Shown here one piece after another: positions 39,281 to 47,117 of a stretch of 55,342 nt of DNA. Each line of letters opens with the position of its first letter. Positions within the stretch are counted from its first letter, which is position 1. Location of the stretch: NCBI GenBank assembly GCA_003645455.1, contig QNFE01000009.1, positions 1-55,342 on the forward strand. The letters are read 5' to 3'. The notes beneath the pieces were generated by a model. It was not told where the DNA came from, made no database searches, and worked only from the letters and a program-made list of their open reading frames with translations. Source of the stretch: Gammaproteobacteria bacterium (GTDB lineage Bacteria > Pseudomonadota > Gammaproteobacteria > QNFE01). Both the position numbers and the translations under genes were made by a program.

Positions 39281-41134
39281 TCAATACCTCAACTCAAAAT
39301 ATTTTTCGATAATTTTTTTGGCAATTGGGGCTGCTGTCGACGACCCTGATCCACCGTGTTCGATAATCACAGTAACTGCAATTTTTGGGTTATCTGCTGG
39401 CACAAAAGCTATAAAAAGAGCATGGTCTCTTAATTCATAGGCAACTTTTTTTGCATCATATTTGCCATCCTGGGCAATTGAATATACCTGGGATGTTCCT
39501 GTTTTTCCTGCAATAAGATAACTTGTGTTGTATCCTATTCGACGAGCCGTGCCAGTAGGACTATGCACAACATTTTTCATTGATTTGTGGATAAGTTTCC
39601 AGTTATCAATATTATTAATTGGCAAGCTTGTATTTTTATTGGGGTCTTGGTATTTATGCCGAATTCCTTTGTGATCTGTATAATATTTTAATAAATGAGG
39701 AGTGACAACCTTACCAAAAGATGCTAATGTTGCTACGGCTTTGGTTATTTGCATTGATGTAGCTGACATATAACCTTGTCCTATTCCCATAATTAAAGTT
39801 TCTCCGAGATACCATTTTTTATTCCTATTTTTTCTTTTCCATGCTCTCGTAGGTAAGATCCCAGATAATTCGTATTTGTTGTCAAATCCTGTTTTTTTAC
39901 CAAAACCAAAAAGAGATAAATAATCTGACATCCTATTTACTCCCATATGAAAACCTAAATCATAATAAAAAACATCGCAGGATTCAACTATTGATTTTTC
40001 AACATTAGTCCACCCATGTCCTGATTTTTTCCAGTCTCTATACCTGTGTTTGTCATTCTGCAATTGGTAGGCACCGTGACAATTTATTTTCTTTTCTTTG
40101 TTAATGATTCCTAATTCAAGACCTGCTAAGGAGACAAAAGGTTTTATCGTGGATCCAGGTGGATACTTACCTAAGATGCTACGATTGTATAATGGTCTTT
40201 TTGAATCCTTGTTTATCTTATCAAAGTCATCGGAGCTTATACCGTTGACAAATAAATTAGGATTAAAATCAGGAGCGCTTACAATTGTTAAAATCTCTCC
40301 ATTTGTAATATCCATAACTATTGCAGATCCTGCATGTTCGTGTTCTAAAAATGCTTGTTCCGCTACTTGTTGTAGTCTGGTATCGATTGTCAAGGTCATA
40401 GCAAAACCAGGAGTGGGACGCACCTCTTTTAAGGTTCGTAATTCTTTACCGTCAACATTCACCTCAACTTGTTTGGATCCAGGATAACCACGTAATATTT
40501 TTTCATATTCTTTTTCAACTCCAATTTTGCCTATGTGAGTGGAGCCTTTATAAATTTTATTATCAATTTTTTTTGCCTCTTGTTTGTTTATTCTGCCGAT
40601 GTATCCTAATGCATGGACTGCAATTTTTTGCAACGGATAATAACGATTCAATTTAGCTTTAATCTCAATAGCAGGTAAGAAAATTTTATTTGCCAAAATT
40701 ATAGCTATGTCTTTATCTGTTAATTTATCTTTCAAAACAACTTTTTCAAATGGTTTTTTTTTGGTCATTTTTTTTTTAAAGTTTTTAATCTCGCTATTAT
40801 TAATACTGATAATTTTCTTTATTCTTTGTAGCAAAAAAGACATATTTTTAACTTTATTTGGGGTAATCAATAATTCAAAAGTTGGAATATTTTGTGCTAA
40901 AGGTATATGATTTCTGTCAAAAATTAAACCTCTGATTGGAGCTGTGGGGACAGTTTTTATTCTATTATTTTCTGATAATTTATGGTAATGGTTGAAGTTA
41001 ATATTTTGTAAAAAAAACAAACGAACAATTAGAGCCAAAAATAACAACAAAAAGATCAGTCCTATGGTAAAAATACGGTTAGCGAATTGTTCGTATCTTT
41101 TGGTTCTATTTGTAATGTATTCTTTGTTGGGCAT
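39281..41134 (-). CDS. mrdA: Penicillin-binding protein 2
   Basis: Class B transpeptidase of the elongasome, 617 residues. One N-terminal membrane helix (about 21-40), a dimerisation/pedestal domain (IRGLIFDRNHIPLAQNIP), and a transpeptidase domain with PPGSTIKPF (catalytic Ser), the SxN-position motif SCD in VESCDVFYYDLG, and KTGTSQ. The residues expected for beta-lactam binding are intact. It follows the znuB-like gene by nine bases. Confidence 0.95.
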   Translation of the reverse strand: MPNKEYITNRTKRYEQFANRIFTIGLIFLLLFLALIVRLFFLQNINFNHYHKLSENNRIKTVPTAPIRGLIFDRNHIPLAQNIPTFELLITPNKVKNMSFLLQRIKKIISINNSEIKNFKKKMTKKKPFEKVVLKDKLTDKDIAIILANKIFLPAIEIKAKLNRYYPLQKIAVHALGYIGRINKQEAKKIDNKIYKGSTHIGKIGVEKEYEKILRGYPGSKQVEVNVDGKELRTLKEVRPTPGFAMTLTIDTRLQQVAEQAFLEHEHAGSAIVMDITNGEILTIVSAPDFNPNLFVNGISSDDFDKINKDSKRPLYNRSILGKYPPGSTIKPFVSLAGLELGIINKEKKINCHGAYQLQNDKHRYRDWKKSGHGWTNVEKSIVESCDVFYYDLGFHMGVNRMSDYLSLFGFGKKTGFDNKYELSGILPTRAWKRKNRNKKWYLGETLIMGIGQGYMSATSMQITKAVATLASFGKVVTPHLLKYYTDHKGIRHKYQDPNKNTSLPINNIDNWKLIHKSMKNVVHSPTGTARRIGYNTSYLIAGKTGTSQVYSIAQDGKYDAKKVAYELRDHALFIAFVPADNPKIAVTVIIEHGGSGSSTAAPIAKKIIEKYFELRY

Positions 41135-41143
41135 AATGATGTT

Positions 41144-41941
41144 TTAAGAGCGGATAAAAATATACTTTATATGGAGCACAATAAAGATCAAAAAACTACA
41201 CACCACAATGGCAACAGATGATGGCACATTATATATGATAGACAGCACAAGTCCTGAAAAAGTGCCGATAATTGAAAAAATCATTGCATATAATAACATA
41301 ATTCCAGGAGAGGAACTTACTATACGAGATGAGGCAGCCGGCAATAATAACATTGATGTAATAAGTAATAGTCCTAAAATATTAATCATAACAGCTATAC
41401 ACAAAGCCAACAAAATTATAAAAATAAACTGGGCAGAATCTGTTGGAACATTAAAACTGGTGGCAAGATCCTTATCAATAGTTCTTAAAATTAATTTTTT
41501 CCAGATAAAGATATAAGACACCATAATTATCACCATAACCAAAGATACTGTGATGGTGCTTTTAAAGTCAGATAGTAGTATATCACCGAATAAATAATTA
41601 TTAAGATTGATGTATGACACATCTGCGATGCTCAAAAGCAACAATCCGATCGCTAATGCCCCATGAGAGATTATGCCTAAAATTGTATCATAAGAGATAT
41701 TTGGGATTCTTTGGGTAAAGAATAAAAGAATGCTTACAAGCACTGTTGCTGTAATTACCATCAAAACCATATCATAAGAAAACAATAAAGCCCAGGCGAT
41801 GCCAAGAATTGTGGTATGTGCCAAAGCACTACCAAAAAAAGCCATTTTTTGCCACACTACAACACAACCTAATGAAGATAGGCTTATTGCCATAACAAAT
41901 GCACTTATGATAACAAAAATTGATAGGTATTCTGCTATCAT
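41144..41941 (-). CDS. znuB: Zinc/manganese ABC transporter permease, ZnuB-like
   Basis: Integral membrane permease (265 residues, about eight helices) of the ABC-3 family. Recognisable parts are the CVVVWQKMAFFGSALAHTTILG segment, GIISHGALAIGLLLLS, and LGLLLITSMLLLPAASSR. The ATG at 41941 overlaps the lapB stop (ATGA); an upstream frame extension to 42031 lies inside lapB and is unlikely. Neither the ATPase nor the binding protein is in the window, so the metal (zinc or manganese) is not proven. Confidence 0.8.
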   Translation of the reverse strand: MIAEYLSIFVIISAFVMAISLSSLGCVVVWQKMAFFGSALAHTTILGIAWALLFSYDMVLMVITATVLVSILLFFTQRIPNISYDTILGIISHGALAIGLLLLSIADVSYINLNNYLFGDILLSDFKSTITVSLVMVIIMVSYIFIWKKLILRTIDKDLATSFNVPTDSAQFIFIILLALCIAVMINILGLLLITSMLLLPAASSRIVSSSPGIMLLYAMIFSIIGTFSGLVLSIIYNVPSSVAIVVCSFLIFIVLHIKYIFIRS

Positions 41942-43122
41942 ATGGTGTCTATTCCGATTACTGGTCTCGTTGTTTGCCATTGTTTGCAGGCAGGACAATA
42001 CCAATTCATCTGTTGTGCTTTGTAACCACAACTAGAACAATAGTATTTTGCACTATTTTTTAAAAAAGTTTTCAGTGATTTATTAAAAACATTGATCCAC
42101 TGCTCGTTGGCTTGGGTTTTTTTTAAACGAGCCTGTAATAATTCCAATAATCCTTGTAAACTCGGATTATTCAACACTTGTTTCTGGAGAAAATTAATTG
42201 CGGTTTCTGTATCTGCTGTTTTGTATAGATGTTTATACATTTTTAAAACTATGCCGATATTATCTTTGTATTTTTTAGAGATTATATTCAATAATTTCTT
42301 TTTTTCACTCTGGCTTATAAAAGATTGGACTTGTAATAAAGAATCTATCGCTAAGATAAAATATTCTGCTGCATATTTATTAATTGATAAAAAAGACGCA
42401 TAGGCCTTGGTGTAATTATTTTGCATTATATAAAGAGATCCTTCTAACAAAAAAGCTCGAGGGTTTGATTTGTTATATTTAAATGCTGATTTTAAATATC
42501 CGCTCAATTGCTTGTCGCTTTTATCTGTTTTGTGTCTTTCAAACATCTGACAATAATAGTGTGAAATTCTAATGTTCAAATCTGGTGCTTTTTTTATTTT
42601 TATCAATTTTTTAATGTTAGCAATAGCATCGTTCCATTCTGATTCTGATTCATATATTGCGATTAAATTAGTTCGTGCTTTGGTGGCAAGTTTTGAGCTT
42701 TGTTTTAACTCTAATAATATATTTTCAGCACGATCTAAAAGCCCCGCTTTGGTGTAATCATTTGATAACTCCAATAGTATTTCATCCCGAATGTCAGATT
42801 GCAACTCCGGTCTTGCCAAAATATTTTGATGTAATTTTATAGCTTTTTCTAACTCTCCTTGGCGACGGAATATATTTCCCAAAATAAGATGAGTCTCAAT
42901 AGTTTTATCATCAACTTCTACCATTTTAATAAAAATATCTATGGCCTCATTTTCTTGATTGTTTAATAAGTAGTTTATACCCTCTAAATAGTTGCGGTTA
43001 AAATTACTTGTCTGAATCACGGATGATTCATTTTTTTTTGATAAGAATTTATTGACGAGCAAAACAATCAAGGCTGCCACTAAGGATATTGTTAAAACTA
43101 AATCAAGATAGGATATATTCAT
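41938..43122 (-). CDS. lapB: Lipopolysaccharide assembly protein B (YciM)
   Basis: TPR protein of 394 residues that adjusts LPS synthesis by steering LpxC to FtsH. An N-terminal membrane helix (about 7-25) is followed by many TPR repeats (NYLEGINYLLNNQENEAIDIFIKM and on). It ends in a rubredoxin-like zinc module, YCSSCGYKAQQMNWYCPACKQW, as in E. coli LapB. lapA is seven bases upstream, the usual partner order. A znuB-like gene follows instead of the usual pyrF. Confidence 0.92.
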   Translation of the reverse strand: MNISYLDLVLTISLVAALIVLLVNKFLSKKNESSVIQTSNFNRNYLEGINYLLNNQENEAIDIFIKMVEVDDKTIETHLILGNIFRRQGELEKAIKLHQNILARPELQSDIRDEILLELSNDYTKAGLLDRAENILLELKQSSKLATKARTNLIAIYESESEWNDAIANIKKLIKIKKAPDLNIRISHYYCQMFERHKTDKSDKQLSGYLKSAFKYNKSNPRAFLLEGSLYIMQNNYTKAYASFLSINKYAAEYFILAIDSLLQVQSFISQSEKKKLLNIISKKYKDNIGIVLKMYKHLYKTADTETAINFLQKQVLNNPSLQGLLELLQARLKKTQANEQWINVFNKSLKTFLKNSAKYYCSSCGYKAQQMNWYCPACKQWQTTRPVIGIDTI

Positions 43123-43129
43123 ATTTTTC

Positions 43130-43411
43130 TTAATTTACCAAGCTATCAATGGTATCGATATTTACAGATTGTTGTTTTAATTTTTTCTGCAAAGATTTTT
43201 TTTTATGCTGGATGAATAATATCTTTGGCAACAGAATAATCAATGTTAAGATGACTCCCAATAAAAAACTCAAAACAATCAATAGAGCTACTGATGCTTG
43301 TATTTTGGTGCTTATGATATCAACCACAATAAAGTCAGAGTTAAGATAGCCAAACCATAAAACAAAACCTATGATTAAAAAACCCACAATAATTTTTATC
43401 CATTTTATCAT
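43130..43411 (-). CDS. lapA: Lipopolysaccharide assembly protein A (DUF1049)
   Basis: A 93-residue inner-membrane protein with two helices (about 6-23 and 40-63) and a basic coiled tail (HKKKSLQKKLKQQSV). The first part fits DUF1049/LapA (KIIVGFLIIGFVLWFGYLNSDFIVVDI). It acts with LapB in LPS regulation. Its ATG overlaps the aroK stop by one base (TAATG). Confidence 0.86.
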   Translation of the reverse strand: MIKWIKIIVGFLIIGFVLWFGYLNSDFIVVDIISTKIQASVALLIVLSFLLGVILTLIILLPKILFIQHKKKSLQKKLKQQSVNIDTIDSLVN

Positions 43412-43926
43412 TATATTTTTTGTAAAATCATCCCAACTGTGTCCTTGATGGCAAAATCATCCACCATAAATTCATAATCTGCTATTTCTTTATAAAGTGG
43501 CAGACGATTTATATACATTTCATCTAAGGCTTTTTGTGGATTATCATTTTTTAACAATGGTCTTTTTTTATCATATTTTAGCCGATTATACTGATTTTTA
43601 CTGCTTAGATTTAAAAAAATTACCTTACCATTTTTACTCAAAAGATCGCGATTGTGTTTTGATAATACTGCACCGCCACCAGTTGATATTATACAATGGT
43701 TTTTTTTTACAGCTAACAATAATTCATCCGTCTCTCTTTTGCGAAAACCTGCCTCACCCTCAATGGCAAAAATAGTCGCTATATCTACTTTTAATTTTTT
43801 TTCAATACTATTGTCGATATCAATAAAATTCATTCCCATTTTTTCGGCGAGTTGTTTGCCAACAGTTGTTTTGCCACAACCCATCGGCCCTATCATAAAC
43901 AACCTATTATTATTATTGTGTTTCAC
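43411..43926 (-). CDS. aroK: Shikimate kinase
   Basis: Phosphorylates shikimate with ATP, 171 residues. P-loop MIGPMGCGKTTVGKQLAEKM, the shikimate-binding FIDIDNSIEKK (DxD) and GFRKRETDELLLAV, the Walker-B-like STGGGAVLS, and the lid DKKRPLLKN. It usually pairs with aroB; here it lies between bamD (14-base overlap) and lapA. Together with aroG and aroA it covers steps 1, 5 and 6 of the shikimate pathway in this window. Confidence 0.94.
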   Translation of the reverse strand: MKHNNNNRLFMIGPMGCGKTTVGKQLAEKMGMNFIDIDNSIEKKLKVDIATIFAIEGEAGFRKRETDELLLAVKKNHCIISTGGGAVLSKHNRDLLSKNGKVIFLNLSSKNQYNRLKYDKKRPLLKNDNPQKALDEMYINRLPLYKEIADYEFMVDDFAIKDTVGMILQKI

Positions 43927-44641
43927 TTGATAAGTTTCGGGAAATTTTGTTCATTTTTTGCATTTTTAAAGCCTGATAGTTTATCGCCAACATATTTAAA
44001 GCCAGGTTGCTCCAAGTACTTTTAGGGTAAATATTTAACAAGTATTTTAAGCGATTGATTGATGCTACAATTGCTCCTCGTCTTTGATAGTATTCTGCTG
44101 TTTTGTATTCCAATTGTGCTAATTTGTTGCGTAAAAAAATCATTCTTTGTAAGCTGTCTTTGGCATAGATGCTAAATTTATGTTCTGTATGGACAAGTTC
44201 AAATACACGGTAGGTTCGCAAAAGATATGCGCTGTCTATGTTGCTAAAATCTCGGGGAAAAACAGACTCCATTATTCCTCTGCCTTCTCTGAATAATATC
44301 AGTCCTTTGAGATATAAGGCATAAGAAATATTTTTATGACGAGGGTGCAATTTAATAAAATAATCAATGGCATCGTAGGCCTCCTCATATTCTTCGTGTT
44401 TGTAGTGCGCATAGGATATCTCTAAACGGGCTTGTTGAGTATATAAACCAAATGGATATTTTGCCTCTAAGTTTTCAAAATATTCAATTGCCTGAATAAA
44501 ATCATCCTTATCTAAGGATTTTTTAGCCTCAACATATAATTTTTTAGCGCTCCACTTTGTCGAATCATGGTCGGTTGTTGCACAGGACAACACGAAAGAA
44601 AAAACAACTAAAAATAAAAATATTTTTAAAAAATGAGACAT
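43913..44641 (-). CDS. bamD: Outer membrane assembly lipoprotein BamD
   Basis: Essential lipoprotein of the beta-barrel assembly machine, 242 residues. Signal peptide with lipobox VLSC, then five TPR-like repeats (KKLYVEAKKSLDKDDFIQAIEYFENLEAKYPFG, YEEAYDAIDYFIKLHPRH and on). GIMESVFPRDFSNIDSAYLLRTYRVFELV corresponds to the conserved inter-repeat segment. It opens the long eleven-gene - strand run, behind a candidate promoter at 44696-44725. Confidence 0.92.
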   Translation of the reverse strand: MSHFLKIFLFLVVFSFVLSCATTDHDSTKWSAKKLYVEAKKSLDKDDFIQAIEYFENLEAKYPFGLYTQQARLEISYAHYKHEEYEEAYDAIDYFIKLHPRHKNISYALYLKGLILFREGRGIMESVFPRDFSNIDSAYLLRTYRVFELVHTEHKFSIYAKDSLQRMIFLRNKLAQLEYKTAEYYQRRGAIVASINRLKYLLNIYPKSTWSNLALNMLAINYQALKMQKMNKISRNLSSETQ

Positions 44642-44695
44642 AATACAATTTTGTTTAATGAATAAACTGCCAATTTTAACACAAAATAAAATAAA

Positions 44696-44725
44696 ATTAT
44701 AAAAAAATCATCTAATTCTTGACAA
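44696..44725 (-). promoter_or_regulatory. Candidate sigma70 promoter for the bamD-ribD run
   Basis: On the minus strand TTGTCA (44725-44720) and TATAAT (44701-44696) are separated by 18 bases. The predicted transcript starts near 44689, about 48 bases before bamD. Since the following eleven genes overlap or nearly touch, this single promoter may drive a large share of them. Confidence 0.5.
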
Positions 44726-44760
44726 GGGAAATTTTAAATGACCTTCTCAACCGCTCCATG

Positions 44761-44890
44761 CCGTGCTACGACACGGAATCCATCCCACCACATGCACAAG
44801 AACCACGACAATCCGTAATTCCTCAGTTGTTAACCGAATCAATCCATACAACAGACAGTGTCTTGCTACATAAATGGATACTGAATCAAG
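44761..44890. repeat. Family B dispersed repeat, copy 1 (diverged)
   Basis: The order of landmarks CACGGAATCCATCC, CACATGCACA, AACCGAATCA, GTGTCTTGCT and ATGGATACTGAATCAAG matches the two copies at 50.0 and 50.4 kb, with many base changes in between. It ends directly in the 23-bp tandem array. The AT-rich stretch from here back to bamD holds only the promoter noted at 44696-44725. I see no gene in 44642-45129. Confidence 0.7.
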
Positions 44891-45121
44891 TTCAGCATGA
44901 CGGGTTTTTGAGGTTCAGCATGACGGGTTTTTGAGGTTCAGCATGACGGGTTTTTGAGGTGCAGTATGACGGGTTTTTGAGGTGCAGCATGACGGGTTTT
45001 TGAGGTGCAGTATGACGGGTTTTTGAGGTGCAGCATGACGGGTTTTTGAGGTGCAGTATGACGGGTTTTTGAGGTGCAGCATGACGGGTTTTTGAGGTTC
45101 AGTATGCCGTTTGTTTGCAGG
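44891..45121. repeat. 23-bp tandem array, nine full copies plus a degenerate tenth
   Basis: Each unit contains CAG(C/T)ATGACGGGTTTTTGAGG. Copies start at 44891, 44914, 44937, 44960, 44983, 45006, 45029, 45052 and 45075, with a decayed copy at 45098. Units 1-3 begin TTCAG; units 4-9 begin TGCAG and alternate T, C, T, C, T, C at the sixth base, so the array grew as 46-bp dimers. The head unit is the end of the family B repeat. Frames crossing it are repetitive and not genes. Confidence 0.9.
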
Positions 45122-45129
45122 CTCCATCA

Positions 45130-46080
45130 TCAATTAGAAAAATGTTGATAACCTTTTATTTTTAAAATTTTCCCATCGATAAAAACACCTTTTTTGTTAA
45201 CAATTGTCCCTATTTTTTGGATTTTTTTTGTTATTTCTGGGTGTTTTTCTCGGACAGTGTTTATTTTATTTTTAGGTAAAGTAAATAACAATTCATAATC
45301 ATCGCCACCATATAAAATTAAGTTTTTTGTTTTGGTTTTGCTGCATATATTTTTTATCTTTGAGTTTTGAATTAGGTTTTTTATGTCGATAGTCGCACCG
45401 AGATGTGATGCTTGTAAAATATGGGATAAATCTTGTAATAGGCCATCTGATATATCAATACAACTACTGGCATATTCGGTTAAAATTTGTCCTAATTCAA
45501 CTCTTGCTATGGGACGATTAAGTCGCTTGATAAAAAAATCATCTTGGGGGAATTTATTCTGTATCATCTGTAATCCTAAGGCTGCCTCGCCGATCGGACC
45601 TGAAACATAAATTTCATCTTGGTTTTTTGCTCCATCTCGCTTTAAAAATTTATGGGAATCTACCAAGCCATAGATCGTGATTGTGATGCTTAACTTACCA
45701 CAGGTTGTGTCACCTCCGATTAAAGCCATATCATAAAGATTTAAATTTTTTTTTAATTCTGTTGAAAACCTTGATAACCATGGGTGGCTATATTTTGGCA
45801 TCGTAAGATTAAGGCTTATCCATCTGGGAGCCGCCCCCATGGCTGCCATATCTGATAAGTTTACCTGGAATGCTTTATAGGCTATGTCAGCGGGTGATGT
45901 CGCTTTGGGGAAGTGTTGGTTTGGTATAAGGGTATCGGTGCTAATACATAATTGTTTGCCAGCAGGTATCTGCACCACAGCGGCATCATCTCCTATTCCT
46001 GTAATTATGCTGTTATTGTTATTATTATATTCTGTTTTAAAGTAGGTATCAATTATAACAAATTCATTTTGTTTTTTCAT
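45130..46080 (-). CDS. thiL: Thiamine-monophosphate kinase
   Basis: Phosphorylates thiamine monophosphate to the active diphosphate, 316 residues. The N-terminal ATP site reads TGIGDDAAVV, then CISTDTLIPNQHFP, the glycine-rich DMAAMGAAPRW, and ALIGGDTTCGKLSITITIYG. CIDISDGLLQDL and YGGDDYELLFTLP are further family motifs. The ATG at 46080, 17 bases inside nusB, gives the usual family start; the open frame upstream is the nusB shadow. Confidence 0.93.
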   Translation of the reverse strand: MKKQNEFVIIDTYFKTEYNNNNNSIITGIGDDAAVVQIPAGKQLCISTDTLIPNQHFPKATSPADIAYKAFQVNLSDMAAMGAAPRWISLNLTMPKYSHPWLSRFSTELKKNLNLYDMALIGGDTTCGKLSITITIYGLVDSHKFLKRDGAKNQDEIYVSGPIGEAALGLQMIQNKFPQDDFFIKRLNRPIARVELGQILTEYASSCIDISDGLLQDLSHILQASHLGATIDIKNLIQNSKIKNICSKTKTKNLILYGGDDYELLFTLPKNKINTVREKHPEITKKIQKIGTIVNKKGVFIDGKILKIKGYQHFSN

Positions 46081-46516
46081 TTTTGCGGATAATTTTTGCG
46101 GCTTTGTCGAGGGTTGCATTGATAAATTTATGGCTTTGTTCGGCGCCGTATAATTTTGCCAAATCAATCGCTTCGTTTGTTATGACAGCAGAGGGGGTAT
46201 TTTTTTCATATTCTAATTCATAACTTGCCAACAGCAAGATTGCTTTTTCAACTGGGTCCAAGTGTTTGAATGGAATATCAACAATATCTACAAAGTTGTC
46301 CGTTATAGTTTTAGTGTCATTAAGAATCGTGTCCAAAACTTTTTGAAAAAATTCTTTATCTGTATTTTTTAGGCTACCGTGTTGTGACCAAAATTGCCGG
46401 ATCAGAGATTCTGTAGTGCTATCTTGGTTCATAAGCCATTGATAAATCGCCTGGATTAGTTTTCTTCTTGTTTTTTGGCGCCGATGAATTAGAACAATGG
46501 CGAGTTTGGTTGCCAT
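46064..46516 (-). CDS. nusB: Transcription antitermination factor NusB
   Basis: RNA-binding all-helical protein (150 residues) that acts with NusE in rRNA antitermination. Motifs include RRKLIQAIYQWLMNQ, HLDPVEKAILLLASYELEY, AVITNEAIDLAKLYGAEQSHKFINATLDKAAK. It lies six bases after ribH, the conserved gammaproteobacterial order. Confidence 0.93.
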   Translation of the reverse strand: MATKLAIVLIHRRQKTRRKLIQAIYQWLMNQDSTTESLIRQFWSQHGSLKNTDKEFFQKVLDTILNDTKTITDNFVDIVDIPFKHLDPVEKAILLLASYELEYEKNTPSAVITNEAIDLAKLYGAEQSHKFINATLDKAAKIIRKNEKTK

Positions 46517-46522
46517 CTGGGG

Positions 46523-46993
46523 TTAAATCTGCTGCAATATACTTATCATCTCAATGACAGTCTGGGCAGATTCTGCACCCTTGTTGCCGGCTTTTGTGCC
46601 AGAACGTTCTATCGCCTGCTCAATCGTATCACAGGTTAAAACTCCCATTGCTATGGCGATGTTATTTTGTAATGATACCTGGGCTAAACCCTTGGTGCAT
46701 TCGTTGGTTACCACATCAAAGTGAGGTGTTGCTCCACGAATTATAGCACCTAAGGCTATAATTGCCTGATATTTTCCACTTTGGGCAATTTTTTGAGCAC
46801 TAAGTGGCAATTCAAAGGCTCCTGGCACATTAAAAACAGTAATATTTTGTGCTGATATTCCACATTTTTGTAACATATCAGTTGCTCCTGTGACCAATCC
46901 CTTAACAATGTATTCATTAAAGCGAGTGCTAATAATTGCAATTTTTTGATCTTTTATAATCAAATTGCCAGTAATTGTGTTGATATTTTTCAT
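46523..46993 (-). CDS. ribH: 6,7-dimethyl-8-ribityllumazine synthase
   Basis: Penultimate step of riboflavin synthesis, 156 residues. IAIISTRFNEYIVKGLVTGA, NVPGAFELPLSAQKIA, ALGAIIRGATPHFD and the catalytic GVLTCDTIEQAIERSG region are clear. It has a good ribosome site (AAGGA, eight bases before the ATG). A family C palindrome fills most of the 124-base gap to ribBA. Confidence 0.95.
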   Translation of the reverse strand: MKNINTITGNLIIKDQKIAIISTRFNEYIVKGLVTGATDMLQKCGISAQNITVFNVPGAFELPLSAQKIAQSGKYQAIIALGAIIRGATPHFDVVTNECTKGLAQVSLQNNIAIAMGVLTCDTIEQAIERSGTKAGNKGAESAQTVIEMISILQQI

Positions 46994-47011
46994 AATAATT
47001 CCTTAATTTAT

Positions 47012-47113
47012 ATCTTTGCATAAAACAAGCACAATTTATAAAATACACCTTTGTTATAGCAAAAATGCACTATTTTCTATGTTTTATAAACAGCACTTGT
47101 TTTATGCAAAGAT
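47012..47113. repeat. Family C palindrome between ribBA and ribH
   Basis: The ends are perfect 18-bp inverted repeats, ATCTTTGCATAAAACAAG at 47012-47029 and its complement at 47096-47113. Inner TTTATAAAA/TTTTATAAA elements also face each other. The 102-bp element fits the gap with only a few bases to spare on the ribBA side. In RNA it would form one long hairpin within the rib transcript. Confidence 0.8.
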
Positions 47114-47117
47114 CTCG

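Noticed and set aside
41942-42031. Longer start for the znuB-like gene
   Set aside because: The extra residues are out-of-frame lapB sequence; the internal ATG overlapping the lapB stop gives a normal permease start.
44891-45121. Possible CRISPR array
   Set aside because: Units are head-to-tail with no unique spacers, and no cas gene is near.
44719-45133. Frames of 71-72 residues on both strands across the 23-bp array
   Set aside because: They encode only the repeated unit in different phases, have no conserved fold, and end where the array ends.
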